A stretch of DNA of 64,000 nucleotides from an uncultured Bacteroides sp. (GCF_900547205.1 NZ_URFY01000001.1:127901-191900); one strand, 5' to 3'; counted from the stretch's first letter, positions 45,893-54,323 are shown. Notes: generated by a model not told the origin, from the letters alone. A program made the numbers and translations.

Positions 45893-47374
45893 CTATTTAT
45901 TCAATCTCCATTCGAAGCCATCCTTCGTATCTTTCACTTCAAATCCGAGTGCTGTCAACGTGTTGCGTATTTCGTCGGAGGTAGCCCAGTCTTTATTGGC
46001 TTTCGCTTTCATGCGTTGTTCCAGCAGCATATCCACCACTTTTCCGTATGCAGCTTCGCGACCGTCCGAGGAACCTTTCTCTTCTTTCAATCCCATGATT
46101 TCGAAGCAGAACAGTTGGAAAGTCTCTTTCAGGTCTTTCAAGTCGTCGGCAGAGATGGTAGCGTTTCCGGCAATGACGTTGTTGATGATGCGTGCACCTT
46201 CAAATAGCTGTGCAATGACGATGGGTGTATTCAAATCATCATTCATCGCTTCGTAGCATTTTGCACGCAACTCTTTCACGTTGATACCAGCCGAAGTTGC
46301 CGATGAAGGAGTAATCTTTTCCAGTGCGTCGATAGCTTCCGTCAAACGTTGCAAGCCCTTTTCTGAGGCTTGCAGAGCTTCGTTGCTGAAGTCCACCGTA
46401 CTGCGGTAGTGCGCTTGCAGGATGAAGAAACGAATCGTCATCGGAGAATAGGCTTGTGCCAGCAACTCATGAGTGCCGTTGAAGAATTCGTCCAGCGTGA
46501 TGAAGTTGCCGAGCGATTTGCCCATTTTCGTTCCGTTGATGGTAATCATATTGTTATGCATCCAGTAGTGCACCATGTCGTCGCCTTGTGAAGCCACCGA
46601 TTGTGCAATTTCACATTCGTGATGCGGGAAAATCAAGTCCATGCCACCACCGTGGATGTCGAAGTGCTCGCCCAGATACTTACGTCCCATAGCGGTACAT
46701 TCGGCGTGCCATCCGGGGAAACCGTCACTCCATGGAGACGGCCAGCGCATGATATGTTCGGGTTGTGCCTTCTTCCAGAGGGCGAAGTCGGCGGGATTAT
46801 GCTTTTCGCTTTGTCCGTCGAGGTCGCGGGTGGTGTTCAGCACGTCGTCCAGATTGCGTCCGGAGAGTTTGCCGTAGTGGTAGTCTTTATTGTATTTGGC
46901 TACGTCGAAGTAGACGGAACCTTCGCTTTCGTAGGCGTATCCGGCATCCAGTATCTTCTGAACCAGTTGGATTTGTTCGATGATATGTCCCGAAGCGTGC
47001 GGTTCGATGCTTGGAGAAAGGACGTTGAGCGCTTCCATCGCTTTGTGGTAGCGGTTCAGGTAGTACTGAACAACCTCCATTGGTTCCAACTCTTCCAGAC
47101 GCGCTTTCTTGGCAATTTTATCTTCCCCCTCGTCAGCATCATGTTCCAGATGGCCTACGTCGGTGATATTGCGCACATAGCGTACTTTATATCCTAGATG
47201 AGTGAGATAACGGAAGAGTACGTCGAACGTAATAGCCGGGCGGGCGTGTCCCAGATGAGCGTCGCCGTAAACAGTCGGTCCACATACATACATCCCTACG
47301 TGTGGCGCGTGAAGTGGTACAAATAGCTCTTTCTTTCTATCTAACGTGTTGTAAATGGTCAGTTGATGTTCCAT
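45893..47374 (-). CDS. cysS: cysteinyl-tRNA synthetase
   Basis: A 493-residue class I synthetase that charges tRNA-Cys in the cytosol. The HIGH motif is HLGH at 40-43, and the KMSKS motif is KMGKS with Lys283 in GTKMGKSLGNFITL. Zinc ligands are in MYVCGPTVYGD, WHAECTAMG and FPHHECEIA. The C-terminal DALR-type helical domain follows. Length is normal for the family. It begins 66 bases after the response regulator stop on the same strand. Confidence 0.97.
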   Translation of the reverse strand: MEHQLTIYNTLDRKKELFVPLHAPHVGMYVCGPTVYGDAHLGHARPAITFDVLFRYLTHLGYKVRYVRNITDVGHLEHDADEGEDKIAKKARLEELEPMEVVQYYLNRYHKAMEALNVLSPSIEPHASGHIIEQIQLVQKILDAGYAYESEGSVYFDVAKYNKDYHYGKLSGRNLDDVLNTTRDLDGQSEKHNPADFALWKKAQPEHIMRWPSPWSDGFPGWHAECTAMGRKYLGEHFDIHGGGMDLIFPHHECEIAQSVASQGDDMVHYWMHNNMITINGTKMGKSLGNFITLDEFFNGTHELLAQAYSPMTIRFFILQAHYRSTVDFSNEALQASEKGLQRLTEAIDALEKITPSSATSAGINVKELRAKCYEAMNDDLNTPIVIAQLFEGARIINNVIAGNATISADDLKDLKETFQLFCFEIMGLKEEKGSSDGREAAYGKVVDMLLEQRMKAKANKDWATSDEIRNTLTALGFEVKDTKDGFEWRLNK

Positions 47375-47405
47375 AACGTTTTACTATTTATTCGATTTTA
47401 AACGA

Positions 47406-47413
47406 CAAAGTTA
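47406..47413 (-). promoter_or_regulatory. -7 promoter element of cysS
   Basis: Minus-strand TAACTTTG matches TAnnTTTG, about 31 bases upstream of the cysS ATG. It gives cysS its own promoter separate from the two-component genes. Confidence 0.55.
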
Positions 47414-47440
47414 GAATAAAACTTTGATATATGTGATAAT

Positions 47441-48106
47441 TCATCTTGAAATCTGTAGCATATAGCCGTTGCCGTGATTTTCGATTTTAATTCTTTTGTC
47501 GGCGGAGAGCATTCTGCGCAGTTTGCTGATATAGTTGTAAAGGGTGTGCTCGTTCATAGTTTTGTCCTTCCACAGTTCACGCAAATCATCCAGCATCACA
47601 TACTGATTCTTATGTTCGTACAGTAAAATGAGTATTTCAAATTCAAGTCTGCTGAGTGTCTTTATTTCATTCTTGCCCTTGTATAAGGTTTGCGTCAGGA
47701 GATTCAACTTCAGCCTGCCTATAGAAATAGAGATGTTGGTGCACGGACGAGCGTGCCTGTCTATATGGGCAAAGAGAATTTCCATGTCAAAAGGTTTCAT
47801 CAGATAGGTGATTGCTCCTTGTTTCAGTGCTCGTTGCACTTCATGGCTTTCTTTGTGGGACGACATAAATATAATAGGGATATTAGGAGCAACCAATTGT
47901 ATTTTGGGAACAGCGGAGATGCCGTTCTCGTTGCCGATTTTCAAATCCAGCAGAATGATGTCTGGATTAAATTGTCTGACCAATTCCGATATACCGATAG
48001 TGGAATGCTGGCAATTGACTTCGTAGCCATTACCCTGCAATGCATTCATGATGATATTGCTGAATAACAAATCATCATCAACAAAAAGAACTTTAATTTT
48101 ATCCAT
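47441..48106 (-). CDS. OmpR/PhoB-type response regulator
   Basis: A 221-residue transcription factor. The receiver domain (1-120) has acidic pocket Asp10-Asp11, phosphoacceptor Asp54 in ILLDLKIG, and the conserved YLMKPFD. The C-terminal winged helix (about 125-221) includes LTQTLYKGKNEIKTLSRLEF, NEHTLYNYISKLRRML and IENHGNGYML. It is RprY-like in type. It follows the kinase gene by three bases. The 11-bp triple repeats at 49543 and 53520, one of them next to this operon's own promoter, are the likely binding sites. Confidence 0.93.
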   Translation of the reverse strand: MDKIKVLFVDDDLLFSNIIMNALQGNGYEVNCQHSTIGISELVRQFNPDIILLDLKIGNENGISAVPKIQLVAPNIPIIFMSSHKESHEVQRALKQGAITYLMKPFDMEILFAHIDRHARPCTNISISIGRLKLNLLTQTLYKGKNEIKTLSRLEFEILILLYEHKNQYVMLDDLRELWKDKTMNEHTLYNYISKLRRMLSADKRIKIENHGNGYMLQISR

Positions 48107-48109
48107 AAT

Positions 48110-49483
48110 TTAGGTGTTGTGTTGTGGAAGCTGGCAGATAAAGGTACTGCCTTCTCCCGGTTTACTATCTACTGTGATATTGCCGTTATGTTGTTGTAGG
48201 ATATGTTTTACGAATGCCAGTCCGATGCCATATCCATTTTGCAGCCTGTCCTTTCCTTTGGGAACCTGATAAAATTGGGTGAATATCTTCTTTTGATGCT
48301 TTTTGTCTATTCCCCATCCGTTATCTTTTACTTTGATTGTTGCTGTTCCTTTTTGGGCCGTCAGTTCTACTGTAATATGAACGTTGTTATCGGAATACTT
48401 CAGGGCATTTTCCAGTAGGTTGATAAATACATTTTTTATATACATCGGGTCTACTTCGGCCTTCAATCCTCCGGCAGGTGCTTTTATTTCAATCTGAAAT
48501 TCTTTATAGGGGTATTTCAAAGCAACCGTTTGCCGGGCTGATTCCGCCAGTTCGGATAAGTCTATCATGTGCTTTTGCAAAAAGAGTTGTTGCCGGTCTT
48601 TGCGAGCGGTAATAAGCAGGGCATCGATATCTTCTATTAAATCTTGGGCTTGAGAAACGCCTTGCTCAAGCAAAGCACGTTTGTCCGGGTCTGTAGTATC
48701 CTTCATGATGTATTTCATGAGCATACATATGTTGTTGATAGGTGATTTTAAATCATGTATCGTTCCGTTGATGCAAGTTTCTCTTCTTTTCAGTTCTTCG
48801 TCTTTTCGCTTGATGACCCTCAACTGATAGATGATGCAGGTGATGGCAATGATTACCAATAAAGAGGATATAGCGAGTATGATGCTTTGCTGTTTCAGGA
48901 AATCGGATAGTGTAATATCTGCGTGCATCTGTACGAACATTCTTCCTTTAGTGCCGATGGGGTAGAGGGTTGAAGCGTCGGGCTTCTCATCATCAGGTTT
49001 TAAGTTGCCGATATGGTCTGTTAATATCGTATCTTTATTGTAGGTGGCGATATAGTAGTCGGCTGCAATGGAGTTGCTGATTAAGTAGTCATTGAAGAGG
49101 CTGTCTAGTACGGAAAGGCGGAGAGGGCTATTCTCCATTAGCTTATCTTGAATAAGTTGTGCTATGATATCGCTGATTCCGTTACCAGTTCCCTTGCGTT
49201 GGTATGTAGATAGGTTTAAGGTGTCTCCTTTATAACGATTTCGTTCTTCTGGTGACATAGCACTTGCTTCTTTAACAAAAACACGTGGCTTTAATGGATC
49301 TATAAAACTGACGTCCTTGTTGTTACGTATGTGTAATTCTCTATCAATGCAATCGCTAAAATGATTTCTAACTTTCAATGACTGCTCTTGGATATAGGTC
49401 TGATACATATTATATGTCCAAGTTATTTGTAAACAGGATAAAATAATAGTGGCTAAAATCGTCGTGTAAATTGAGCTCTTCAT
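48110..49483 (-). CDS. membrane sensor histidine kinase
   Basis: A 457-residue kinase. Membrane segments at about 5-25 and 201-222 enclose a periplasmic sensor of about 175 residues with no recognised domain. HisKA follows with phosphoacceptor His243 in TIHDLKSPINN. HATPase_c motifs are NLLENALKYSD (N box), DNGWGIDKK (G1), YGIGLAFVKHIL (G2) and GEGSTFIC. It is RprX-like in layout. It pairs with the regulator downstream and is divergent from the modified-peptide cluster, which it probably controls. Confidence 0.95.
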   Translation of the reverse strand: MKSSIYTTILATIILSCLQITWTYNMYQTYIQEQSLKVRNHFSDCIDRELHIRNNKDVSFIDPLKPRVFVKEASAMSPEERNRYKGDTLNLSTYQRKGTGNGISDIIAQLIQDKLMENSPLRLSVLDSLFNDYLISNSIAADYYIATYNKDTILTDHIGNLKPDDEKPDASTLYPIGTKGRMFVQMHADITLSDFLKQQSIILAISSLLVIIAITCIIYQLRVIKRKDEELKRRETCINGTIHDLKSPINNICMLMKYIMKDTTDPDKRALLEQGVSQAQDLIEDIDALLITARKDRQQLFLQKHMIDLSELAESARQTVALKYPYKEFQIEIKAPAGGLKAEVDPMYIKNVFINLLENALKYSDNNVHITVELTAQKGTATIKVKDNGWGIDKKHQKKIFTQFYQVPKGKDRLQNGYGIGLAFVKHILQQHNGNITVDSKPGEGSTFICQLPQHNT

Positions 49484-49518
49484 CTGATTTTGTGTATTTT
49501 ATGCTATTAATTTTGCTG

Positions 49519-49526
49519 CAAATGTA
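49519..49526 (-). promoter_or_regulatory. -7 promoter element of the two-component operon
   Basis: Minus-strand TACATTTG matches TAnnTTTG, 35 bases upstream of the kinase ATG. The triple 11-bp repeat lies just upstream, so the system may regulate itself. Confidence 0.5.
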
Positions 49527-49542
49527 ATCAAAATATTTTTTT

Positions 49543-49601
49543 TGATTACTCAAAGATTACATTTTGATTAGCAATACATTCGATTTTTATTCTTTTCTTT
49601 G
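49543..49601 (+). promoter_or_regulatory. triple 11-bp repeat and promoter of the peptide cluster (operon 1)
   Basis: GATTAC/GATTAC/GATTAG start at 49544, 49555 and 49566, exactly 11 bases apart, followed by GCAAT. TTTCTTTG at 49594-49601 is a near-consensus -7 element 35 bases (G to G) after the third repeat. Tandem 11-bp direct repeats are the classic binding mode of PhoB-type regulators. The same layout with the same spacing recurs at 53520-53578. Confidence 0.75.
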
Positions 49602-49629
49602 TAGCGTTAACATTAAACATGGACAAAAA

Positions 49630-49773
49630 ATGAAGGAATTGAACGGAAACGAAGTATTGTCTGCTGAAGAAATGGGTAATTTGAAAGGTGGCGGACAGTG
49701 GGTTTGTGTAGATGGTGTATGGTACTGGATTGAGACTATCAATTTGGATTCGGAAGAAGGAAAAGAAGAGTAG
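49630..49773 (+). CDS. GG-leader modified-peptide precursor 1
   Basis: A 47-residue peptide of the GG-Bacteroidales natural-product precursor type. The leader MKELNGNEVLSAEEMGNLKG ends in a double-glycine site (GGG, residues 20-23). The core has 25 residues, begins QWVCVDGVWYW, has one cysteine and three tryptophans, and ends in an acidic, glutamate-rich tail. The ATG at 49630 is chosen over one 22 codons upstream because leader homology starts there and the promoter ends just before it. It is followed by a large branched hairpin that probably limits read-through, giving more peptide than enzyme. Confidence 0.8.
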   Translation: MKELNGNEVLSAEEMGNLKGGGQWVCVDGVWYWIETINLDSEEGKEE

Positions 49774-49816
49774 TCTTTCCATAACTGCTTAACCTCGTTT
49801 ACCACCAGAAACCTAT

Positions 49817-49924
49817 ACGGTCGAAAGATCTAATTTCTATTATATATTTGCGTATAAATCACTCATTTGAGCAATCCTACCACGAGTAGGTATATATAGA
49901 AATTAATCTTTCGACCGTTTTTCC
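49817..49924 (+). terminator. large branched hairpin, terminator/attenuator after precursor 1
   Basis: The outer arms at 49817-49847 and 49891-49918 pair over about 25 bp with two small bulges. The 43-base interior holds two further hairpins, CTCA/TGAG (49862-49871) and CCTAC/GTAGG (49876-49890). Five T residues follow the outer stem. This should terminate most transcripts from the precursor and allow partial read-through to the glycosyltransferase at 49956. Confidence 0.75.
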
Positions 49925-49955
49925 TTAAATCTTATGTGCTTTGGAATGAAAAAAC

Positions 49956-50714
49956 ATGAGAGAACTACATATTATAATCCCTGTGCGGGTAGATAGTGCA
50001 GAGCGGTTTAGAAACTTGGAATTAGTGCTTCATAGTTTATATTCTATGGAAATTCCGGTCACTGTTCTCGAAGCGGACAAGCAATCTTATTGTTCGGCTT
50101 TACTTTCCACGTTCCATTACCAATATAAATATATCGAAGATACCAATGAAATCTTTCACCGTACACGCTATTTGAATCAACTTCTCCATATGTGTTCAAC
50201 CCCCGTTGTAGGAGTATGGGATTCGGATATCATAGTGTCCCAATCTCAGATAGAGCAATCATTGAGTGCCATATTAGAGCAAGGATGCGTGATGAGCAGC
50301 CCTTACAGTGGCGAATTTCGTTTCTTGACTGCCCAGCAGAGTAAATCCTATGCAGTCAATCGTGAGTATACCTATCTCCAATCTTGTTTCTCGCCAGATA
50401 TTCCGTTTCGCAAACGGGCATCTTGGGGCGGAGCATTCCTAGTAAACAGAGAATCCTATCTTCACTGTGGCGGCGAGAATGAACACTTCTACGGTTGGGG
50501 TCCCGAAGATGTGGAGCGTGGTCATCGGTTGGAGATACTGGGACATCCTGTTCATCGAGTGGAAAGCGAACCTTTATACCACTTATGGCATCCCCGGGGA
50601 GCGAACTCTTCGGCTTCCGATGCTGATAGAGCATTTCAGAACCGGGCAGAGTTAGTGAAGATATGCTCAATGACCCGTAGTGAGTTGGAGCAAGAAGTGA
50701 AAACATGGCAATAA
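49956..50714 (+). CDS. GT2/GT7C-like glycosyltransferase A of the peptide cluster
   Basis: A 252-residue cytosolic glycosyltransferase. IIPVRVDSAERFRNLELVL is the GT-A nucleotide-sugar start. VVGVWDSDIIVS carries the DxD metal motif. GGENEHFYGWGPEDVERGHR is the galactosyltransferase C-terminal (GT7C-like) acceptor block. It is paralogous to the protein at 51370-52149. Such enzymes occur next to GG-Bacteroidales precursors and probably glycosylate the peptide. Its end overlaps the LanC-like start by ten bases. Confidence 0.85.
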   Translation: MRELHIIIPVRVDSAERFRNLELVLHSLYSMEIPVTVLEADKQSYCSALLSTFHYQYKYIEDTNEIFHRTRYLNQLLHMCSTPVVGVWDSDIIVSQSQIEQSLSAILEQGCVMSSPYSGEFRFLTAQQSKSYAVNREYTYLQSCFSPDIPFRKRASWGGAFLVNRESYLHCGGENEHFYGWGPEDVERGHRLEILGHPVHRVESEPLYHLWHPRGANSSASDADRAFQNRAELVKICSMTRSELEQEVKTWQ

Positions 50715-51334
50715 AGAAATATATTATGGAAGACAAAGAATTACTAAACAGATATTCTATTACGGAAGCATTGAATAAAGACTTTTATTCATCCTTGGGA
50801 TTGGCTCGCGGGAAGATGCGTGCAGTTATTTACTTTTTCCACTGTGCCCGTGATTCGGGGGATGAGTATTACGAGCAGATTGCGGGGCATTTGCTGGATG
50901 ATATTTTTGAGCACCTATCTGTCGACACACCTCTAAGCTTCGCCGATGGACTTTGCGGCATCGGTTGGGGGATGGAATATCTGTTTCAGCAAGGCTTTGT
51001 AGAAGGCGAACCCGATGACGCTCTCGCAGAGATAGATTCGTATATCATACATTCCATTTATCTTCAGGAGATGGAGGATTTGGGTCTGGATAACGGAATA
51101 CTAGGTTTGGGACGTTATATCCTGATGCGTATACGTCCCACTTGGGTAAAAGGCGACACCTTTCGCAGCATCGAACTGAAAGAAAATCTGATCTACCTCA
51201 TCGACTGGATCGACCGCAAGCTGGACGAAGCCGGAAGTGCGCAAGCCGACATCCTCGATTGGCTGTTCGAACTACGGGACACCGGGTTCTATAAGACAAA
51301 AGTGGAAAAGATGATAGCCAAATTGCAGAAATAA
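50705..51334 (+). CDS. short LanC-like protein A
   Basis: A 209-residue (or 202 from the ATG at 50726) protein resembling part of the lanthionine cyclase alpha/alpha barrel. Repeats seen are SLGLARGKMRAVIYFFHCA, SFADGLCGIGWGMEYLFQQG and LGLDNGILGLGRYILMRI. It is about half the usual LanC length. The Cys/Cys-His zinc ligands of active LanC cyclases are not visible. It may be a barrel-fold partner for the precursor or the glycosyltransferases rather than a cyclase. A paralogue is encoded at 53637-54239. Confidence 0.7.
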   Translation: MAIKKYIMEDKELLNRYSITEALNKDFYSSLGLARGKMRAVIYFFHCARDSGDEYYEQIAGHLLDDIFEHLSVDTPLSFADGLCGIGWGMEYLFQQGFVEGEPDDALAEIDSYIIHSIYLQEMEDLGLDNGILGLGRYILMRIRPTWVKGDTFRSIELKENLIYLIDWIDRKLDEAGSAQADILDWLFELRDTGFYKTKVEKMIAKLQK

Positions 51335-51369
51335 CGAGAGTTAAGCAGAACACACAAAAAGATAAGCGC

Positions 51370-52149
51370 ATGAAAGAAGCAAGCCAAATCACAGTAATCA
51401 CCACACTTCGAGTCGATAGTCCCGAACGTCGGCGCAATCTGGATGCGGTCCTCCGATATCTTCAGCCCACAGGTATCCGCACACTCATTTTGGAAGCCGA
51501 CACAGAGAACCGTTATCAAGCATGGAAGAACTTAGCTAACGTAGAATTTTATTTTGAATATGACGAATCCCCTGTTTTCTATCGTACGCATTATCTCAAT
51601 CAGCTATTATTGCGGTGCACTACTCCCGTTGTTGCAGTGTGGGATGCGGATGTGATACTTCCTTATACACAAATAGAAGAATCATTGAATAAGATTCTTG
51701 ATGAGAGTGAAGTGATGGTCATACCTTATAATCAAACAGTGAAGTACCTGACGGAAGAGCAAACGATTGCGTGCCTCAAAGCAGATTCGCTTTCGGAGCA
51801 CTTGCAGCAGCACTCCGCTTCTTATAGCCAATGGCTTGGTCGTCCTTCGTGTGGCGGGCTCTTTCTCGTAAATCGTGAAACTTACTTGAAGTGTGGTGCA
51901 GAGAATGAGCACTTCTACGGCTGGGGACCGGAAGATGCCGAGCGCGTCCGCAGGATGGAAATCCTTGGCTATCATATTGGTGTGAACAACGGAGGACCCT
52001 TATATCATTTGTGGCATCCTCGTGGAGACAATTCCATTTTCTTTAATAAGCAAATGGCTTCGAATAATAGACTCGAACTTATCAGGATTTGCAATATGGA
52101 TGCCGGGGAGTTGAGGGATGAGGTAAAGCTTTGGAATAATAGGAGATAA
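51370..52149 (+). CDS. GT2/GT7C-like glycosyltransferase B of the peptide cluster
   Basis: A 259-residue paralogue of glycosyltransferase A. Shared blocks are TTLRVDSPERRRNLDAVLR, VVAVWDADVILP (DxD), GRPSCGGLFLVNRETYLKCG, ENEHFYGWGPEDAERVRRME and PLYHLWHPRGDNS. It probably adds a second sugar or acts on a different precursor. It lies 35 bases after the LanC-like gene and directly before the propeller lipoprotein gene. Confidence 0.85.
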   Translation: MKEASQITVITTLRVDSPERRRNLDAVLRYLQPTGIRTLILEADTENRYQAWKNLANVEFYFEYDESPVFYRTHYLNQLLLRCTTPVVAVWDADVILPYTQIEESLNKILDESEVMVIPYNQTVKYLTEEQTIACLKADSLSEHLQQHSASYSQWLGRPSCGGLFLVNRETYLKCGAENEHFYGWGPEDAERVRRMEILGYHIGVNNGGPLYHLWHPRGDNSIFFNKQMASNNRLELIRICNMDAGELRDEVKLWNNRR

Positions 52150-52183
52150 TATGGAAGTTGAAAAAATAATAAATTCTTATATC

Positions 52184-53413
52184 ATGAAAAACTGGCAATA
52201 CATTTTTGTAATCGTTTTATTCTGTTCATGCACAGCAACAGTGAAACAAGAGAAACCGGAAGAAACTTCCGAAGGATACTCGATTGTCGATCTTACAGAA
52301 GTTGAATATTCCGACGTGTCACCTAAATTATCAGAATTTGCGGATAGTATATCCTACATACGTTTGGATGAAGAACCGTTGATTGGAGACATATGGTTTG
52401 CAGGTGTTGTTGTAACTGATGATGCTATATTTATTGACCATGAGCAGATTTATAAATACACCTTGGATGGAAAATTCCTATTGTCATTATTCCAAAAAGG
52501 TAATGGCCCTGAAGAAGCTGTTAAAAGTGACCGTGGAATTTATAATTTCGAAAAGAAGTATGTAACAGTCTCAAATGCCGCAGGACTTTATTATAATTCT
52601 TACTCATTTGATGGAAAATTCTTGGGATATCAAAATAAAAACAAAGATGAAGACCCGGATGACAAATTCGATATTGAAAAGACTAAATCAACTAAAATAA
52701 TTTGTGGCTATTTAGGAGATGTGCAAGTATATGCATATTTTTGTCAACCATTCGCAGCAAAAGTAGGTGAAAGATTAAATCCTAATGGACCTATTTTATT
52801 ATATGCAAAAAATCTTGCCACAGATTCTGTGATGATGAAACTTCCTAATTATCATTTCGATTTGAAGGCTACCAGACAACCGATAGCGTCTAAACCTAGC
52901 GGATATCCTTTAGACTATGGCAATATTGATTCGTTTTATTGGGTAAGACCTGTTATGCTGGATACTCTTTATCGCACATCAGATTTTGAATCTTTACAAC
53001 CTTGGTATGTGCTTAAGTTAAAAGAATCTGCGGCTGATTACGCTTTTCGTGTACGTAGTATGTTGATGGATATAGATAAGAGTGAATATAATCGGGAAGA
53101 ACTTATGAATGTATATGCTTTAACGAGTGGCGTGCTTTTCCAATATAGTGCAGCAACAGCTGGTGGTGTAGGATATTGCAAAGCAGGAGGAAAAGCAAAA
53201 ACTATTTCCCGATATTTTGAAAATGATTTGGATGGATATTTAAAGGAGTTGTCTTTAGAGGGATTAGGCGAAAAAAAGATGTCTCAAAGAGATGGCTACT
53301 TATATGCTTTAGTAAATGCGGAAGAGTTTTTTAAAGACGGTTCAAAATCCCCCTTCCCTGACTTGACGGAGGATAGTAATCCTGTTGTTGTAAAATTGAA
53401 ACTAAAGAAATAG
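52184..53413 (+). CDS. 6-bladed beta-propeller lipoprotein A
   Basis: A 409-residue lipoprotein (lipobox IVLFCSC, then TATVKQEKPEE). After SIVDLTEVEYSDVSPKLSEF and SYIRLDEEPLIGDI come repeated blade motifs such as IYKYTLDGKFLLSLFQKGNG and PLDYGNIDSFYWVRP. It is of the Bacteroides 6-bladed beta-propeller family (BF2992-like). It is close to the proteins at 55916 and 62670. Such lipoproteins often accompany modified-peptide clusters, but their role is unknown; binding or immunity at the envelope is a guess. The ATG at 52151 would add 11 residues before the signal. Confidence 0.8.
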   Translation: MKNWQYIFVIVLFCSCTATVKQEKPEETSEGYSIVDLTEVEYSDVSPKLSEFADSISYIRLDEEPLIGDIWFAGVVVTDDAIFIDHEQIYKYTLDGKFLLSLFQKGNGPEEAVKSDRGIYNFEKKYVTVSNAAGLYYNSYSFDGKFLGYQNKNKDEDPDDKFDIEKTKSTKIICGYLGDVQVYAYFCQPFAAKVGERLNPNGPILLYAKNLATDSVMMKLPNYHFDLKATRQPIASKPSGYPLDYGNIDSFYWVRPVMLDTLYRTSDFESLQPWYVLKLKESAADYAFRVRSMLMDIDKSEYNREELMNVYALTSGVLFQYSAATAGGVGYCKAGGKAKTISRYFENDLDGYLKELSLEGLGEKKMSQRDGYLYALVNAEEFFKDGSKSPFPDLTEDSNPVVVKLKLKK

Positions 53414-53519
53414 TACTGATAAATACTATTTATGTTGAATAATATATTCCATCCTCAAACGCCTTTGTAGAGGGACTTTCGAGCGTTAATTTCGTGAAAT
53501 GTAATCAAATTCGAAAATT

Positions 53520-53578
53520 TGATTACACAAAGATTACATTTTGATTAGCAATGATTCCAAATATTATGCTTTTCTTTG
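53520..53578 (+). promoter_or_regulatory. triple 11-bp repeat and promoter of the peptide cluster (operon 2)
   Basis: GATTAC/GATTAC/GATTAG start at 53521, 53532 and 53543, and TTTCTTTG lies at 53571-53578. The distance between third repeat and -7 element equals that at 49543-49601. The two regions share about 35 nearly identical bases through GATTAGCAAT and then diverge, so the conserved part is functional or recently copied. Confidence 0.75.
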
Positions 53579-53599
53579 GAATGTCATTATAAAGAAACA

Positions 53600-53614
53600 A
53601 TGAAGGACAAGTGA
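53600..53614 (+). pseudogene. four-codon ORF at the expected precursor position
   Basis: ATG at 53600 opens MKDK and stops at once. It lies the same distance after the conserved promoter as precursor 1 does (MKEL...). It may be the trace of a deleted precursor gene or merely a chance frame upstream of the LanC-like gene. Confidence 0.25.
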
Positions 53615-53636
53615 AACACACGAAAAAAATAAACTT

Positions 53637-54239
53637 ATGAAGCATACAAGCCAAATATCTAAAACCAATATAGACGATAAAGACATCCTGTTGAATCGGA
53701 TTGCTAATCATCAATTAATGTATGGCAGTTTTTCTACTGATCCGGGCATTGGATATGGACGTATGGGACTTGTGCTTTTCTTCTTTCATTATGCCTGTTA
53801 TACAGACAACCCTTTATATGAAGATTTTGCCGGTGAAATAGTAGATGAAATCTTTGAAGATATGCATACCGAACTGAGTTGGGGATTCGAATCCGGCTTA
53901 TGTGGCATAGCATGGGGGATAGAATACCTGTTAGCGAATAACTTTTTATCGGGCGACTCCAATGATATTCTTTTTGAAATAGATCAGAAGATTATGGAGA
54001 AAGACTTAAGACGTATCACGGACTACTCTTTTACGACCGGACTTGATGGCTTGGCTTGTTATGTGGCGTTGCGACTTTCAGGGCAACGTGAACCGATTTC
54101 TTTAGACAAAACATATGTTGAAGAACTGGTTGACGCTTGCCGAAAAGCACAAAAGAGCGATGATAACCCATACATTGGAACCTCATTGATGCTTCATTTC
54201 ACTAATCTTAATCGGAAAGATTATCCATACATATACTGA
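53637..54239 (+). CDS. short LanC-like protein B
   Basis: A 200-residue paralogue of the LanC-like protein at 50705. GIGYGRMGLVLFFFHYACY, GFESGLCGIAWGIEYLLANN and FTTGLDGLACYVALRLSGQ are the barrel repeats. As in its paralogue, the zinc-binding Cys/Cys-His set of active cyclases is not apparent, and length is half of a LanC. It is the first gene after the second regulated promoter. Confidence 0.7.
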   Translation: MKHTSQISKTNIDDKDILLNRIANHQLMYGSFSTDPGIGYGRMGLVLFFFHYACYTDNPLYEDFAGEIVDEIFEDMHTELSWGFESGLCGIAWGIEYLLANNFLSGDSNDILFEIDQKIMEKDLRRITDYSFTTGLDGLACYVALRLSGQREPISLDKTYVEELVDACRKAQKSDDNPYIGTSLMLHFTNLNRKDYPYIY

Positions 54240-54323
54240 TATCTTGAGATTGATTGTAGGAAATCAAGCGGATAGCGAAATAGAGAACTTGTCTTGGAAG
54301 AATGGACTAAAATTATTATTACT

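Noticed and set aside
46601..47197. 198-codon plus-strand frame opposite cysS
   Set aside because: Antisense shadow of a conserved synthetase gene with no supporting signals.
53637..54239. Complete lanthipeptide cyclase
   Set aside because: It is half length, lacks the zinc-binding cysteines and histidine, and no LanB or LanM dehydratase is present.
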